IMG/VR virus record: IMGVR_UViG_3300028377_000005
Location: 1 to 64,000 of that record
DNA length: 64,000 nucleotides
Source of the DNA: a virus
Direction: 5' to 3' (one strand)
Made by a program: the position numbers and the translations under genes. The notes under the pieces were generated by a model. That model had not been told where the DNA came from, did no database searches, and saw nothing but the letters and a program-made list of their open reading frames with translations. Every line of letters begins with the position of its first letter. Position 1 is the stretch's first letter. Of the stretch, positions 8,155 to 15,230 are shown in pieces.

Positions 8155-8718
8155 ATGGACATTCATCCGTCACAAAACAGAGGGTGGATCGAAGTCGTTA
8201 CGGGAACTATGTTTGGCGGCAAGTCCACTGAACTCCTGAGACGCATGGAGCGCGCCCTTATTGCGCACCAAGATGTTATCGCTTTCAGTAAAGACACCCG
8301 TTTCGAAAAGGGTGCGATCACAACCCACAGCGAACACTCCCTAACTGGTCATTACGTCGAGACGGCCCAAGATATCGACCGCATCTTGTCGGACAACGCG
8401 ACCATCCAAGTCATCGGCATCGACGAAATACAGTTTTTCGACCAAGACCTTGTGGACGTTTGTCGTGATTGGGCATTGGCGGGCAAACGGATCATCTGTG
8501 CCGGGTTGGACCAAGATTACCACGGTGAACCTTTCGAAACGACGTTAGGTTTGATTGCCGAAGCCGAGTACGTCGACAAGTTTTTGGCCATTTGCACCAA
8601 ATGTGGCAACCCTGCCGTGCGCAATCACCTTAAGATAACCAGTGATTCACGTATCGTGGAGGGGGCGGGTGATCTTTACGAGGCCCTGTGCCGCAACTGT
8701 TTCGCAGCTATCAGCTAA
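8155..8718 (+). CDS. tdk: Thymidine kinase
   Basis: A 187-residue type II thymidine kinase that phosphorylates thymidine to dTMP using ATP. The P-loop is GTMFGGKST near residues 17-25, the Walker B-like block is GIDEIQFF, and CAGLDQDY matches the family lasso region. Two CxxC pairs (CTKCG and CRNC) form the usual structural zinc site. Length is typical. ATG 8155 is chosen; an in-frame GTG at 8149 overlapping the upstream stop is possible and adds two residues. With the thymidylate kinase at 10191 it would supply dTTP precursors during infection. Confidence 0.96.
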   Translation: MDIHPSQNRGWIEVVTGTMFGGKSTELLRRMERALIAHQDVIAFSKDTRFEKGAITTHSEHSLTGHYVETAQDIDRILSDNATIQVIGIDEIQFFDQDLVDVCRDWALAGKRIICAGLDQDYHGEPFETTLGLIAEAEYVDKFLAICTKCGNPAVRNHLKITSDSRIVEGAGDLYEALCRNCFAAIS

Positions 8719-8729
8719 TGGAGTCAAAC

Positions 8730-8999
8730 ATGCCGAAAAGCAAGGAAATGAACAAGTACCGGGTTTCATTACCACTCAAGGTGGGGAAATACGTCGCTTG
8801 TGTATCCCCGGAAGCAGCGGTTCAGGCATGTTTTCCCGACGCTGAAATCGAAGAGCATTCGAAAGGTCCGAGGTGGGTTCGTTACAAGACCTCCGAAGAG
8901 TTGCCAAAAGGGTGGCCAAAGAAAACCGAAGGTGGCGGTGGCGGAACGATCATCGACCTTGAAGAAATCGGCAACGTATTGGTGGTATTCGATGAGTGA
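8730..8999 (+). CDS. Small hypothetical protein
   Basis: An 89-residue basic protein. The start is ATG 8730 because GGAG at 8720-8723 sits at the right distance; ATG 8718, overlapping the tdk stop, is in frame as a weaker option. The sequence begins MPKSKEMNKYRVSLPL and has a beta-rich front, a GWPKKTEGGGGG linker and a final strand. Unknown function. It overlaps the kptA-like gene by 8 nt. Confidence 0.65.
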   Translation: MPKSKEMNKYRVSLPLKVGKYVACVSPEAAVQACFPDAEIEEHSKGPRWVRYKTSEELPKGWPKKTEGGGGGTIIDLEEIGNVLVVFDE

Positions 9000-9543
9000 C
9001 CTGAGCACCAAAGAGCTGCGACGCAAGATGCTGGAGGCGTTGCGTCACGAACCGGAAGCGTTTGATTTAGCTTTGGATGATGAAGGGTTCGTTACGGTAG
9101 CGGACTTTGTATATGGGTTCGGTATTACCCAGCCTGTAGACGCCGATGAGGACGCCGTGCGTGATGTTCTAGGCCCCGATGGTGGTGCCTATTTCGATTG
9201 CGACGGGGATCGTTTCAGGGCCGTTACAGGACACACTACCGAAGATTTCGATTACCCTGCAGGACAGCCTACCTTTTACCTGTACTATTTGATCGACGAA
9301 AAAGACCTTTCTCATACTAAAGAGCACGGCTTGGTGGCGGTCAAGCAGCGGTACCTGCGCTTAGAACGGTCGCCCGAGGATGCAATTGCTTCCAAGGGTC
9401 GTCGGCGCATCAAAAAACCTGTGATTGCTACGATCGACATCGAAGCGTATGCACAGGGAGTTGCCTTTTATCATTATTGCGGGGCTTGGTATTGCGAAAG
9501 CGTGCCTCCCCATCTCATTAAATATGGACCAAGACATGCGTAA
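8992..9543 (+). CDS. kptA: RNA 2'-phosphotransferase, KptA/Tpt1-like
   Basis: A 183-residue protein of the Tpt1/KptA family, which moves the 2'-phosphate of a 2'-PO4,3'-5' RNA junction to NAD+, restoring a normal splice or repair junction. It opens LSTKELRRKMLEALRH, placing Arg18-His19 as in bacterial Tpt1. A winged-helix segment (FVTVADFVYG) follows, then RFRAVTGHT with Arg76 matching IRAxQGHS, and KQRYLRLERSPEDA with Arg120 matching the R..VHLS strand. AQGVAFYHYCGAWYCESVPP matches the family end. The family HGT motif after the linker is changed to YYLID. All four catalytic positions (R-H-R-R) appear kept. Start ATG 8992 overlaps the upstream stop; the longer frame from 8800 is a shadow. Confidence 0.88.
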   Translation: MSDLSTKELRRKMLEALRHEPEAFDLALDDEGFVTVADFVYGFGITQPVDADEDAVRDVLGPDGGAYFDCDGDRFRAVTGHTTEDFDYPAGQPTFYLYYLIDEKDLSHTKEHGLVAVKQRYLRLERSPEDAIASKGRRRIKKPVIATIDIEAYAQGVAFYHYCGAWYCESVPPHLIKYGPRHA

Positions 9544-9769
9544 GCAAATCGAAGATGTATTTTTGGAGTGGCAAACTTCACTCGAACGCAAGGATCAAGA
9601 GCGTGTTCATTACGAGGAATACGATGCCTCGCTCCAGACGGTGTTCGTCGAAAGGCTTGACGGTTTTGATAAGCTTAAGCTATCGGCTCTAGAAGCGATG
9701 CTGCAAGATCGGGTCTGTAAGACCGTTCTCGTATCGTCGCTACACACCGAAGGTTTTGACGGAAGTTAA
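9536..9769 (+). CDS. Small hypothetical protein
   Basis: A 77-residue protein of unknown function. ATG 9536 overlaps the end of the kptA-like gene; ATG 9524, four codons upstream in frame, is equally possible. The sequence looks helical (QIEDVFLEWQTSLERKDQER) with a short C-terminal strand pair. Its 3' end contains the -35 box of a predicted promoter. Confidence 0.55.
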   Translation: MRKQIEDVFLEWQTSLERKDQERVHYEEYDASLQTVFVERLDGFDKLKLSALEAMLQDRVCKTVLVSSLHTEGFDGS

Positions 9770-9784
9770 GTGTTATGGTATAAA
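9756..9784 (+). promoter_or_regulatory. Sigma-70-like promoter (TTGACG-N17-TATAAA)
   Basis: TTGACG at 9756-9761 and TATAAA at 9779-9784 are separated by exactly 17 bp, giving five of six matches in each box. The -10 box is preceded by GG, as at the sites near 18868 and 40503. It lies just upstream of the small gene at 9827. The longer string TATAAATA also resembles a T4-type late promoter core, so the polymerase class is open. Confidence 0.6.
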
Positions 9785-9826
9785 TAGATGAGGCAGGAAA
9801 TGCGCCTTTCAGTTAGGAGTGGCACA

Positions 9827-10027
9827 ATGCGAATCCCAGACTTCATCATATACGACGAACTCAAGAAAAAACGAGAACAAGAACGGCAGCGCCGTGAAGA
9901 GCGTCCAAGGGTTAATATCCCGGAGCCTTCGCCCGAACAAATCCGCTATATAGAAAAGCAAGAGCGGGAAAAGGAACGCGAAAAGAAGGACGACGTGGAC
10001 CGTGGCGTAGAGATATTTCATATGTGA
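9827..10027 (+). CDS. Small conserved phage protein, charged helix
   Basis: A 66-residue protein starting MRIPDFIIYDELKKKREQ and continuing as a highly charged Arg/Glu/Lys helix with a central PRVNIPEPSPEQ linker. Small proteins with an IPDxxIYDExxRRR start are common in large phages, but I know no function. ATG 9827 is chosen over 9788 because TAGGAG lies 9-14 nt upstream and the promoter at 9756 fits it. It is the last plus-strand gene before two terminator hairpins. Confidence 0.7.
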   Translation: MRIPDFIIYDELKKKREQERQRREERPRVNIPEPSPEQIRYIEKQEREKEREKKDDVDRGVEIFHM

Positions 10028-10095
10028 TACAGGTTCCGGGGGCGGGCCTAACGTAATTGGTAATACTGTGTCCCCCTATACCTAAAATTCCACCG

Positions 10096-10124
10096 ACCGG
10101 GCTATCTAATGCCCGGTTTTTCTA
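10096..10124 (+). terminator. Rho-independent terminator, plus strand
   Basis: Stem ACCGGGC (10096-10102) pairs with GCCCGGT (10111-10117) across an 8-nt loop and is followed by a T-rich run (TTTTTCTATTT). It ends the plus-strand block after the gene at 9827. Confidence 0.85.
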
Positions 10125-10138
10125 TTTGACCCACACAC

Positions 10139-10172
10139 AAAGGAGGCCCGGCTTTTACACCGGGCCTCCTTT
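10139..10172. terminator. Bidirectional terminator between convergent genes
   Basis: A perfect 13-bp stem, AAAGGAGGCCCGG (10139-10151) with CCGGGCCTCCTTT (10160-10172), encloses the 8-nt loop CTTTTACA. A-runs on one side and T-runs on the other let it act on both strands. It lies just past the stop of the minus-strand thymidylate kinase gene. Confidence 0.85.
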
Positions 10173-10190
10173 CGCATCCCCTCCGATCCC

Positions 10191-10889
10191 TCATACCAGA
10201 GACTGTTGATCTGGCCAGCCTATTTGCTTGACCTGTTGGAGCACATCTTCGAGGAGTGCGTCTGGCCCTGTATCCGTACTGTCCACCATGTAAAAATAGT
10301 AACGGTGCTGTGGGAACATCACGTTAATGTTCATGCGAACGTGGGCGTAACAAAGTTCGAGGCGGTCCTGTAACGTCGCCAGACGCTCCGTAAGGGCTTT
10401 GGGATCTGTTACCCGTTCAATGTCGTCTACGCGGTCTGTGGTACGCCCCAGCACCCTCTTAGACGCAACCTCCGGGTCACATTTGACGTAGATAAAGAAC
10501 ACGTCTTTATCGTCGGTCATGTCAGAAGGATTGCGGGTTGAAAGCAAGGCTTCGGCACCTAGCGACATAATCCCATGAAAGCGTGGATTGACAAGCTCTT
10601 GGCCCACGGTGTCGTTGTACCCTTGGTAAGCCATCGTCGTGATAAACGACCGGTCACAGATCCGAATGTCATTGAGCCTCTTGTGGTTCCGCATCGTTTC
10701 GTGAAAGTCGTTCAGGTGAAACATAGTCCGGCTGAAAGGGTCCGCTTTCTCTGCACCTTCCGGGATCCGGGTTGGAAAAGGGAAAGTGGTGACGGGACGG
10801 TCAACCGGTTCGGCTAAGATCCGATCAAACAAGTTAGTCACGAGGGTGCTTTTCCCCGTCCCGTCAATACCATCAATAAAAATCAACAT
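10191..10889 (-). CDS. tmk: Thymidylate kinase (dTMP kinase)
   Basis: A 232-residue P-loop kinase converting dTMP to dTDP. It starts MLIFIDGIDGTGKST, the standard thymidylate kinase P-loop. ICDRSFITTMAYQG corresponds to the DR(Y/S) motif with the following Thr/Ala-rich helix, FIYVKCDPEVASKR is the expected strand and lid entry, and the Arg-rich lid reads RVLGRTTDRVDD. Length is slightly above the family norm. It lies 33 nt downstream of the metallophosphoesterase gene on the same strand, ends at a bidirectional terminator, and complements the thymidine kinase at 8155. Confidence 0.93.
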   Translation of the reverse strand: MLIFIDGIDGTGKSTLVTNLFDRILAEPVDRPVTTFPFPTRIPEGAEKADPFSRTMFHLNDFHETMRNHKRLNDIRICDRSFITTMAYQGYNDTVGQELVNPRFHGIMSLGAEALLSTRNPSDMTDDKDVFFIYVKCDPEVASKRVLGRTTDRVDDIERVTDPKALTERLATLQDRLELCYAHVRMNINVMFPQHRYYFYMVDSTDTGPDALLEDVLQQVKQIGWPDQQSLV

Positions 10890-10922
10890 GTGTAATTCCT
10901 TTCGTGTTCGTGTGGGGTGACT

Positions 10923-11870
10923 TTAGACACCGTACCATTTGTTGTTCCAGATGAAAGATCCGTCGTAGTTTACCGGGATCAGGTTGGGCTGCATGACTTC
11001 ATTTTCATCGTCACGGTAGACCATACAGAACCCGTTCATCCAGTTCGGGTTTAGCATGTAATCGCACTGTTCGATGTCGAACAGGCCGCCATTCTCAATA
11101 GCCCACCGGTTACCTGTGTAGCCCTTGCGATGGTGGAAAGCGAGCCTGTGAACGTGTCCTGTGATGATGTATTTGAAGCCGCCACGTTCCAGTTCACGTT
11201 TCGCCGAGTAACCGGCGTGCCCACTGATATGGGTGCCGTGGTAAAGCGCCAGATCTCCAAGCCATACGATATCGCCATATTGCTTGTACTTGATCCCGAG
11301 GCGGTCGAATTCAAGCAACGACTCCAGTTCGAATGCCCGGAGGCCATAAAGGCCGTGCTGTTGTTTGATCAGGCGACGTAGACGTTCCTCATGGTTGCCT
11401 TCCGTGTACCAGATATCCGCCAGCGGACAGTAACGTCGTAGCTGGTCCAAGATCTCGAGTCCCTCATCAAGTTCCTCTTGGAGAGTGGGAGCACCCGGCT
11501 CTTTGTGGAAGCTACTGATCGAGTAGCAATCGAGAAAGTCGCCGTTGATCACGATCGTATCCGGCTGGTTGTCCCGACAAAATTCGAGGACTGCAGCCAC
11601 ACCATTTTTATTGTGGAAAGGAACATGGACGTCGTTGAACACGACGATCTTTTCAATTCCATCGGGCAGGGTACAGGTGCTTCGGAAAAGAGACTCGGCC
11701 TCATCCGAAGCAAGGTAGTTCGTAGGGGCCTCTAACCCGTGCCTTTTGAACGCCGAACCAAGTGAATTTGCGGACTCGTCTAGTTCTTCCAACGCTTGAC
11801 TATAGTCGTGTGATCTGGTAAGAATAGCAAGCGCTTCTTCGATACGATCTTCTGTCCATTTTTTGCTCAA
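10923..11870 (-). CDS. Calcineurin-like metallophosphoesterase with N-terminal HTH
   Basis: A 315-residue two-metal phosphoesterase of the calcineurin superfamily. Metal-binding blocks are FNDVHVP (D and H), INGDFLD, TEGNHEERLRR, and the pair HGTHISG and TGHVHRL. The first 70 or so residues are helical, with a resolvase-like pattern (WTEDRIEEALAIL), as in many phage metallophosphoesterases. The start is TTG 11870, supported by a strong GGAGGTTG site immediately upstream. The substrate is unknown; nucleic-acid or nucleotide ends are plausible. It leads a two-gene minus-strand operon with tmk. Confidence 0.9.
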   Translation of the reverse strand: MSKKWTEDRIEEALAILTRSHDYSQALEELDESANSLGSAFKRHGLEAPTNYLASDEAESLFRSTCTLPDGIEKIVVFNDVHVPFHNKNGVAAVLEFCRDNQPDTIVINGDFLDCYSISSFHKEPGAPTLQEELDEGLEILDQLRRYCPLADIWYTEGNHEERLRRLIKQQHGLYGLRAFELESLLEFDRLGIKYKQYGDIVWLGDLALYHGTHISGHAGYSAKRELERGGFKYIITGHVHRLAFHHRKGYTGNRWAIENGGLFDIEQCDYMLNPNWMNGFCMVYRDDENEVMQPNLIPVNYDGSFIWNNKWYGV

Positions 11871-11911
11871 AACAACCTCCTAGACTGACGGATTACATAA
11901 GGATGTACACC

Positions 11912-11957
11912 TATCAGCGACGGCGTGTCCCGTTAAGGTGTCTATACGTCGCTGATA
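11912..11957. repeat. Large inverted repeat between divergent genes
   Basis: TATCAGCGACG (11912-11922) and CGTCGCTGATA (11947-11957) are perfect 11-bp inverted copies around a 24-nt spacer. They sit between the divergent genes starting at 11870 (minus) and 12015 (plus). A competing short pairing, ACACCT just left of the first arm with AGGTGT inside the spacer, could form instead. No T-run follows, so an operator or leader-RNA switch is likelier than a terminator. Confidence 0.7.
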
Positions 11958-12014
11958 CAAATGAATTACACCCTTACTCGTCGGTTTTTGTGATCTGAAA
12001 AGGACTAACCCTTT

Positions 12015-12845
12015 ATGTCTGACCGCCAAATTCGTATTATTCCGTCGTTCACCGGTTACAAAGAGGGTGTGATTTGCTTCGAGACACAATGCGGTCCCGA
12101 AGAGGTTAATGATCTCTCTTTGTATGCTTTCGAGCATCATGGGGACGCTTATACGCCCTTTTCGCCCGGTGCTTTGAGGTTGTTTCATGAGCGTGTCTTA
12201 CTTGGTCAGGACATGCCTTCTATGCTGGTACTTACCCGATGGTTTCGTTACGACCAGATTATGGCCGCCGCTATTTTCATCCAGCCGAAGATCGTACTTG
12301 AACCCTCGTGTACCAGTCTTGTCAATTCCTTCGATCTCGTAGATCGCCTCGGGCCTCCAGCCTTCGGTCATGTGCCTTTCGAGCACAAGGAATTGGCCTA
12401 CATGCTACGCAACATTACCGAGCCATACGTATCGAGTCAAGCATCTGTGGAAAAAACCTTGGAGATCGTGACTAGATGCGCCATGCTGATCATAGATTAC
12501 GTACAGGACGGAGTGCTGCCGCCGATCGAATTACCGCTCCCCCATTATGAGGTCCTAGACGAGATGGGGCCGTTCGTGGCTTTCGAGTCTGAGGATTATG
12601 TGTGGGATGAGCTTTACCGGGAGGGTTATATGTGTGGCGTGTGGTTCCGGGAGGATGACACTGTGATAAGCCGCAAGAGCGCCCTCACGCCGTTCTTAGA
12701 GCCTGAAATGGTGCTAGGCCACCTCAAAGAGATCGACCCCGCAGGCGACTGGTCAATCGCTCACGGGGCCGTGGTAGGTACAGAGACAGGGTTAAAACGT
12801 GCGGAGTTACTAAAGGCTATATGTGACTTATCTCACTTTTCCTGA
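12015..12845 (+). CDS. Hypothetical protein
   Basis: A 276-residue soluble acidic protein. ATG 12015 has AAAAGGA about 10 nt upstream. It is the only plus-strand gene between two minus-strand blocks. I see no known motif; there are many aromatic and acidic residues (FFREDD-like loops, PLPHYEVLDEMGPFVAFE) and no signal peptide or membrane span. Its last 13 nt overlap the convergent tail gene at 12833. The inverted repeat at 11912 lies in its leader and may regulate it. Confidence 0.65.
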   Translation: MSDRQIRIIPSFTGYKEGVICFETQCGPEEVNDLSLYAFEHHGDAYTPFSPGALRLFHERVLLGQDMPSMLVLTRWFRYDQIMAAAIFIQPKIVLEPSCTSLVNSFDLVDRLGPPAFGHVPFEHKELAYMLRNITEPYVSSQASVEKTLEIVTRCAMLIIDYVQDGVLPPIELPLPHYEVLDEMGPFVAFESEDYVWDELYREGYMCGVWFREDDTVISRKSALTPFLEPEMVLGHLKEIDPAGDWSIAHGAVVGTETGLKRAELLKAICDLSHFS

Positions 12846-13216
12846 ATAGTAAGGTTGCCAGCTTTGATAGTGTAGGAGTCCCCTGATACCACGTCCAATC
12901 CTTGAGAGAATTGACCGTGGTAAAGGACATTACCGCCAGTTTCGGCGTCACAGATAGCGAAGTGCGTAATCGTCCCCCAACCCCCGGTAGCTTCTGTGAA
13001 CACAATTTCATTATTTGAGGTTTCTCCTCCAGAAGCCGTGGTGAATGTGATCTCTTCACGGACATATCCATTCCCAGAAACCTCCCCGCTAAGATCTCCA
13101 GCCTCTCCTACCTCAGTGGTTGATAGCGCCAAAAAGGGCGTCGGACTCGCTAGGGGAGTTGTGCCTGTGAGGTGATCCAAAATAGCATTTTCTAGGTAAT
13201 TAGATTTTTGGCTCAT
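12833..13216 (-). CDS. Tail-fibre-associated protein (Gp80-like family), copy 1
   Basis: A 127-residue protein of a widespread phage tail family that begins NYLE.(A/L)(I/L).DH and ends with a GNVLYHG..., then a D(S/T)..KAGNLTI strand. It is clearly homologous to the gene at 60386: both open MSQ..NYLENA and share the SN(N/S) linker, a GG.W.(T/I) block and GGN(V/M)L(Y/F)HG. The fold is probably all beta. By family and by position at the end of the fibre block it is likely a small fibre or baseplate-tip protein. Its start overlaps the upstream propeller ORF by 4 nt. Confidence 0.75.
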   Translation of the reverse strand: MSQKSNYLENAILDHLTGTTPLASPTPFLALSTTEVGEAGDLSGEVSGNGYVREEITFTTASGGETSNNEIVFTEATGGWGTITHFAICDAETGGNVLYHGQFSQGLDVVSGDSYTIKAGNLTIQEK

Positions 13217-13728
13217 GAGTTTCCTATGTTGAAGATGTACGGGACGCCGGGTAGGGACGTATTGTTATTATCTATATCAATTCTACGAACACTGCCGTCA
13301 GGATTCGAGTTGTAAGTAGCTTGGTAATAGGCGTGACCGTCTGGTGCCATTATGACCCACCCACTCAAGTTTGCATTGGCTTGGCCGTGATTTTGATTCC
13401 ACACTTCTACCCCATCCCCGTCCAAGCCCTTAACCCAGCCTCCAGAGGTTGAAGTAACACAAATGAAAGAACCATCTCTTGAAACTGCGATCTGTTCTAG
13501 CTGTGCTCCCAAGGCAGCACTCTCCCATATTTCGTCTCCGTTAGGGTCAAGTTTAATTACGGTTCTGTCATTATGCCCCACGTAAGTATTACCGTCACCG
13601 TCCACATCTACCGTCCATGCGTCTCCTGCCAAGTAAGATTCCCATACTTCATCTCCGGTGGGCGATATTTTGAATAGACTCGTACTATTACCCGCATAGA
13701 CAAATCCGTCCTTGTCTATGCAAATATA
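13213..13728 (-). CDS. Beta-propeller part of a tail fibre, frameshifted from the upstream ORF
   Basis: The open frame from about 13728 to 13213 encodes four blade-like repeats of roughly 42 residues. Each has a DG.. strand followed by a (I/L)xP(T/N)GDE(V/I)W-type end: CIDKDGFVYAGNS, DVDGDGNTYVGHN, VSRDGSFICVTS and MAPDGHAYYQAT. There is no ATG; the only usable start, TTG 13632, would cut into the first blade. A one-base backward shift at TTT (13722-13724) in the upstream fibre gene joins GDIF to CIDKDGFVYAG without a gap. I therefore read this as the C-terminal domain of the fibre at 13716-14690, separated by a programmed frameshift, a mutation or a sequence error. The propeller is probably a surface-exposed binding domain. 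Confidence 0.65.
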   Translation of the reverse strand, partial: YICIDKDGFVYAGNSTSLFKISPTGDEVWESYLAGDAWTVDVDGDGNTYVGHNDRTVIKLDPNGDEIWESAALGAQLEQIAVSRDGSFICVTSTSGGWVKGLDGDGVEVWNQNHGQANANLSGWVIMAPDGHAYYQATYNSNPDGSVRRIDIDNNNTSLPGVPYIFNIGNS

Positions 13729-14690
13729 TCACCTGTGGGGACAAGCCACGATCCCAGATACCATACGTCGATTCGGTGAACGTACACATCTCCTGTAAAT
13801 AGGTCTTCGGCTATGCTAGGGTCTCTGCGAAGAATGCCCCACCAAAATGTGCCGGGTCCTATTTGACTTGATGTGGTGATATCTAAGTATCCCAATTCGG
13901 AGTCACTAGAGGGTGTGCTTGTTCCTACCACACTAGGCGGTGGGGATGGTCCAAAGGACTCGCCGCTTTCCATACGGGAAATGAAAAGTTCAAAGGCGAA
14001 TTGATCTAAAGTAGCGCCCGTTTCGACCGTATACCATATACGAAAATGAATATTTGACCCCTCCTCCCTATTTCCCAGAGGGGGAAATTCAAAACTCCAA
14101 TCCCCAGACCCTGAGACGGGGAAAGTCACTGCGGGCACAATAGAGTCACCTGACCCTCTTACGGCACCATCTAGTTCCCCTTGGCTCGTATTGATGGACT
14201 TGAATAGTTTTGGATCGGCTGTTGTTTGGACGAGCGCTGGACCTGTGAATATTTCAGCACTTAGGTGGACATCCACACTTTCCAGCGCCTTTTGTACTGT
14301 CGACCCCGAGATTTTAGATAGATCAGATTCGTCAACACCTACCCTAGTTGCGCCCGGTTGGTGATAAACGGTAAGATCATCACCGCCAGACGAACTAGAA
14401 AGGTCCTCATTGACTTGGATTTCCGTGGCACTTGTGACTTGCGCTACGGTATAGTCCCCGGCATTGGGGCCACCTGCAAGCTCAACCACGTCCTCTGGTT
14501 CAATCCCCAACTGAGTGAAATCTATCCCGGATGAAGTGATCGTATTAGTGCTGGTATTGACACTATCCGTCGTTACCGGCCACGTCCCCGAAATTCCAAG
14601 GGCAAGGTCTTTGTAGCTCGCCCCAAGCTCGTCATTCGTGACCAAATCTTCATCTTTGATCCGGCCTTCTGTAAATTTAGTCCGTGCCAT
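13716..14690 (-). CDS. Tail fibre protein (N-terminal ORF of a frameshifted pair)
   Basis: A 324-residue fibre-like protein that starts MARTKFTEGRIKDEDLV, similar in style to the MARTLIRLETQ start of the larger fibre at 15231. A GIDFTQLGIEPEDVVELAGG module with a following GDYTVAQVTSATEIQV strand pair resembles modules in the 2322-residue protein at 42928 (GG.N.G.Y.V followed by I.V). A Ser/Gly-rich beta region comes next. It ends ...VPTGDIFA at TAG 13716-13718, where the beta-propeller frame takes over. The start overlaps the end of the coiled-coil gene by 14 nt. Probably host-binding; no catalytic motif. Confidence 0.75.
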   Translation of the reverse strand: MARTKFTEGRIKDEDLVTNDELGASYKDLALGISGTWPVTTDSVNTSTNTITSSGIDFTQLGIEPEDVVELAGGPNAGDYTVAQVTSATEIQVNEDLSSSSGGDDLTVYHQPGATRVGVDESDLSKISGSTVQKALESVDVHLSAEIFTGPALVQTTADPKLFKSINTSQGELDGAVRGSGDSIVPAVTFPVSGSGDWSFEFPPLGNREEGSNIHFRIWYTVETGATLDQFAFELFISRMESGESFGPSPPPSVVGTSTPSSDSELGYLDITTSSQIGPGTFWWGILRRDPSIAEDLFTGDVYVHRIDVWYLGSWLVPTGDIFA

Positions 14691-15156
14691 CTCTTAGTGC
14701 CTCTTCTTGGGTGGCCTTTGCCTGTTTTTGCTGCTTGCGCTGCAGCTCACCCTTGTGGATGAATGCACCGAACTCTTGGTCCGGGTTAGGCAGATTAAGG
14801 AGGTATTCGTCACTGTCTTCCGGGATACCGTATTTGGCTCTCAGTCCGTTTGCGGCGACCCGAATGGTCTTTGTCTTGTCCTCGATCTGCTGGAGCAGCT
14901 TTTTTTTCTCTGCCTCGAACTCTGCTAGCAACTGACCTAGCTTGTATTTAGTATCCGTGATCTCGTTGTTGGTCTGTTGGAGTCCACGGAGATTGTCAGC
15001 CGGAATTCTCACATAGGTCGGAGGCTTTTGAGCGAGTTCCTGCACCTTTTCGGTAGGTTCGGGCTCTTCTGGGAGGGGTTCAGGCTCTTCTACTTGCTGC
15101 TCCATACTATCCTCAACACGGGTGTGCTTCAAAATTGAACTCAAAAAATTTTTCAT
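14677..15156 (-). CDS. Coiled-coil protein of the tail-fibre operon
   Basis: A 159-residue charged protein. After a short hydrophobic N-terminus (MKNFLSSILKH) and a Pro/Glu-rich linker it forms a long predicted coiled coil (KYKLGQLLAEFEAEKKKLLQ and onward), followed by a GIPEDSDEYLLNLPNPD segment and a basic tail. It lies between two fibre genes on the same strand. A structural connector or fibre-assembly chaperone is plausible; neither is shown by the sequence. Confidence 0.6.
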   Translation of the reverse strand: MKNFLSSILKHTRVEDSMEQQVEEPEPLPEEPEPTEKVQELAQKPPTYVRIPADNLRGLQQTNNEITDTKYKLGQLLAEFEAEKKKLLQQIEDKTKTIRVAANGLRAKYGIPEDSDEYLLNLPNPDQEFGAFIHKGELQRKQQKQAKATQEEALRDGTD

Positions 15157-15190
15157 TTTTTCAATTCCAGTATGCTTATGGTGTCAGATG

Positions 15191-15222
15191 AAAGGGGGCG
15201 GTCGCAATTAGGGTGCCGCCCC
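15191..15222 (-). terminator. Possible terminator after the large fibre gene
   Basis: GGGGCGG (15195-15201) pairs with CCGCCCC (15216-15222). Read on the minus strand the stem is followed by CTTTCATCTG, a weak T-run. It lies 9 nt past the stop of the fibre gene at 15231 and may lower read-through into the next gene at 15156. Confidence 0.5.
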
Positions 15223-15230
15223 TAGCTACT

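Noticed and set aside
9779-9786. T4-type late promoter TATAAATA
   Set aside because: The string matches, but a TTGACG box exactly 17 bp upstream makes a sigma-70 promoter more likely, and I did not find TATAAATA in the gaps before the virion genes.
10028-10190. tRNA or small RNA gene in the 163-nt gap
   Set aside because: The gap is explained by two terminator hairpins; no cloverleaf or CCA end could be drawn.
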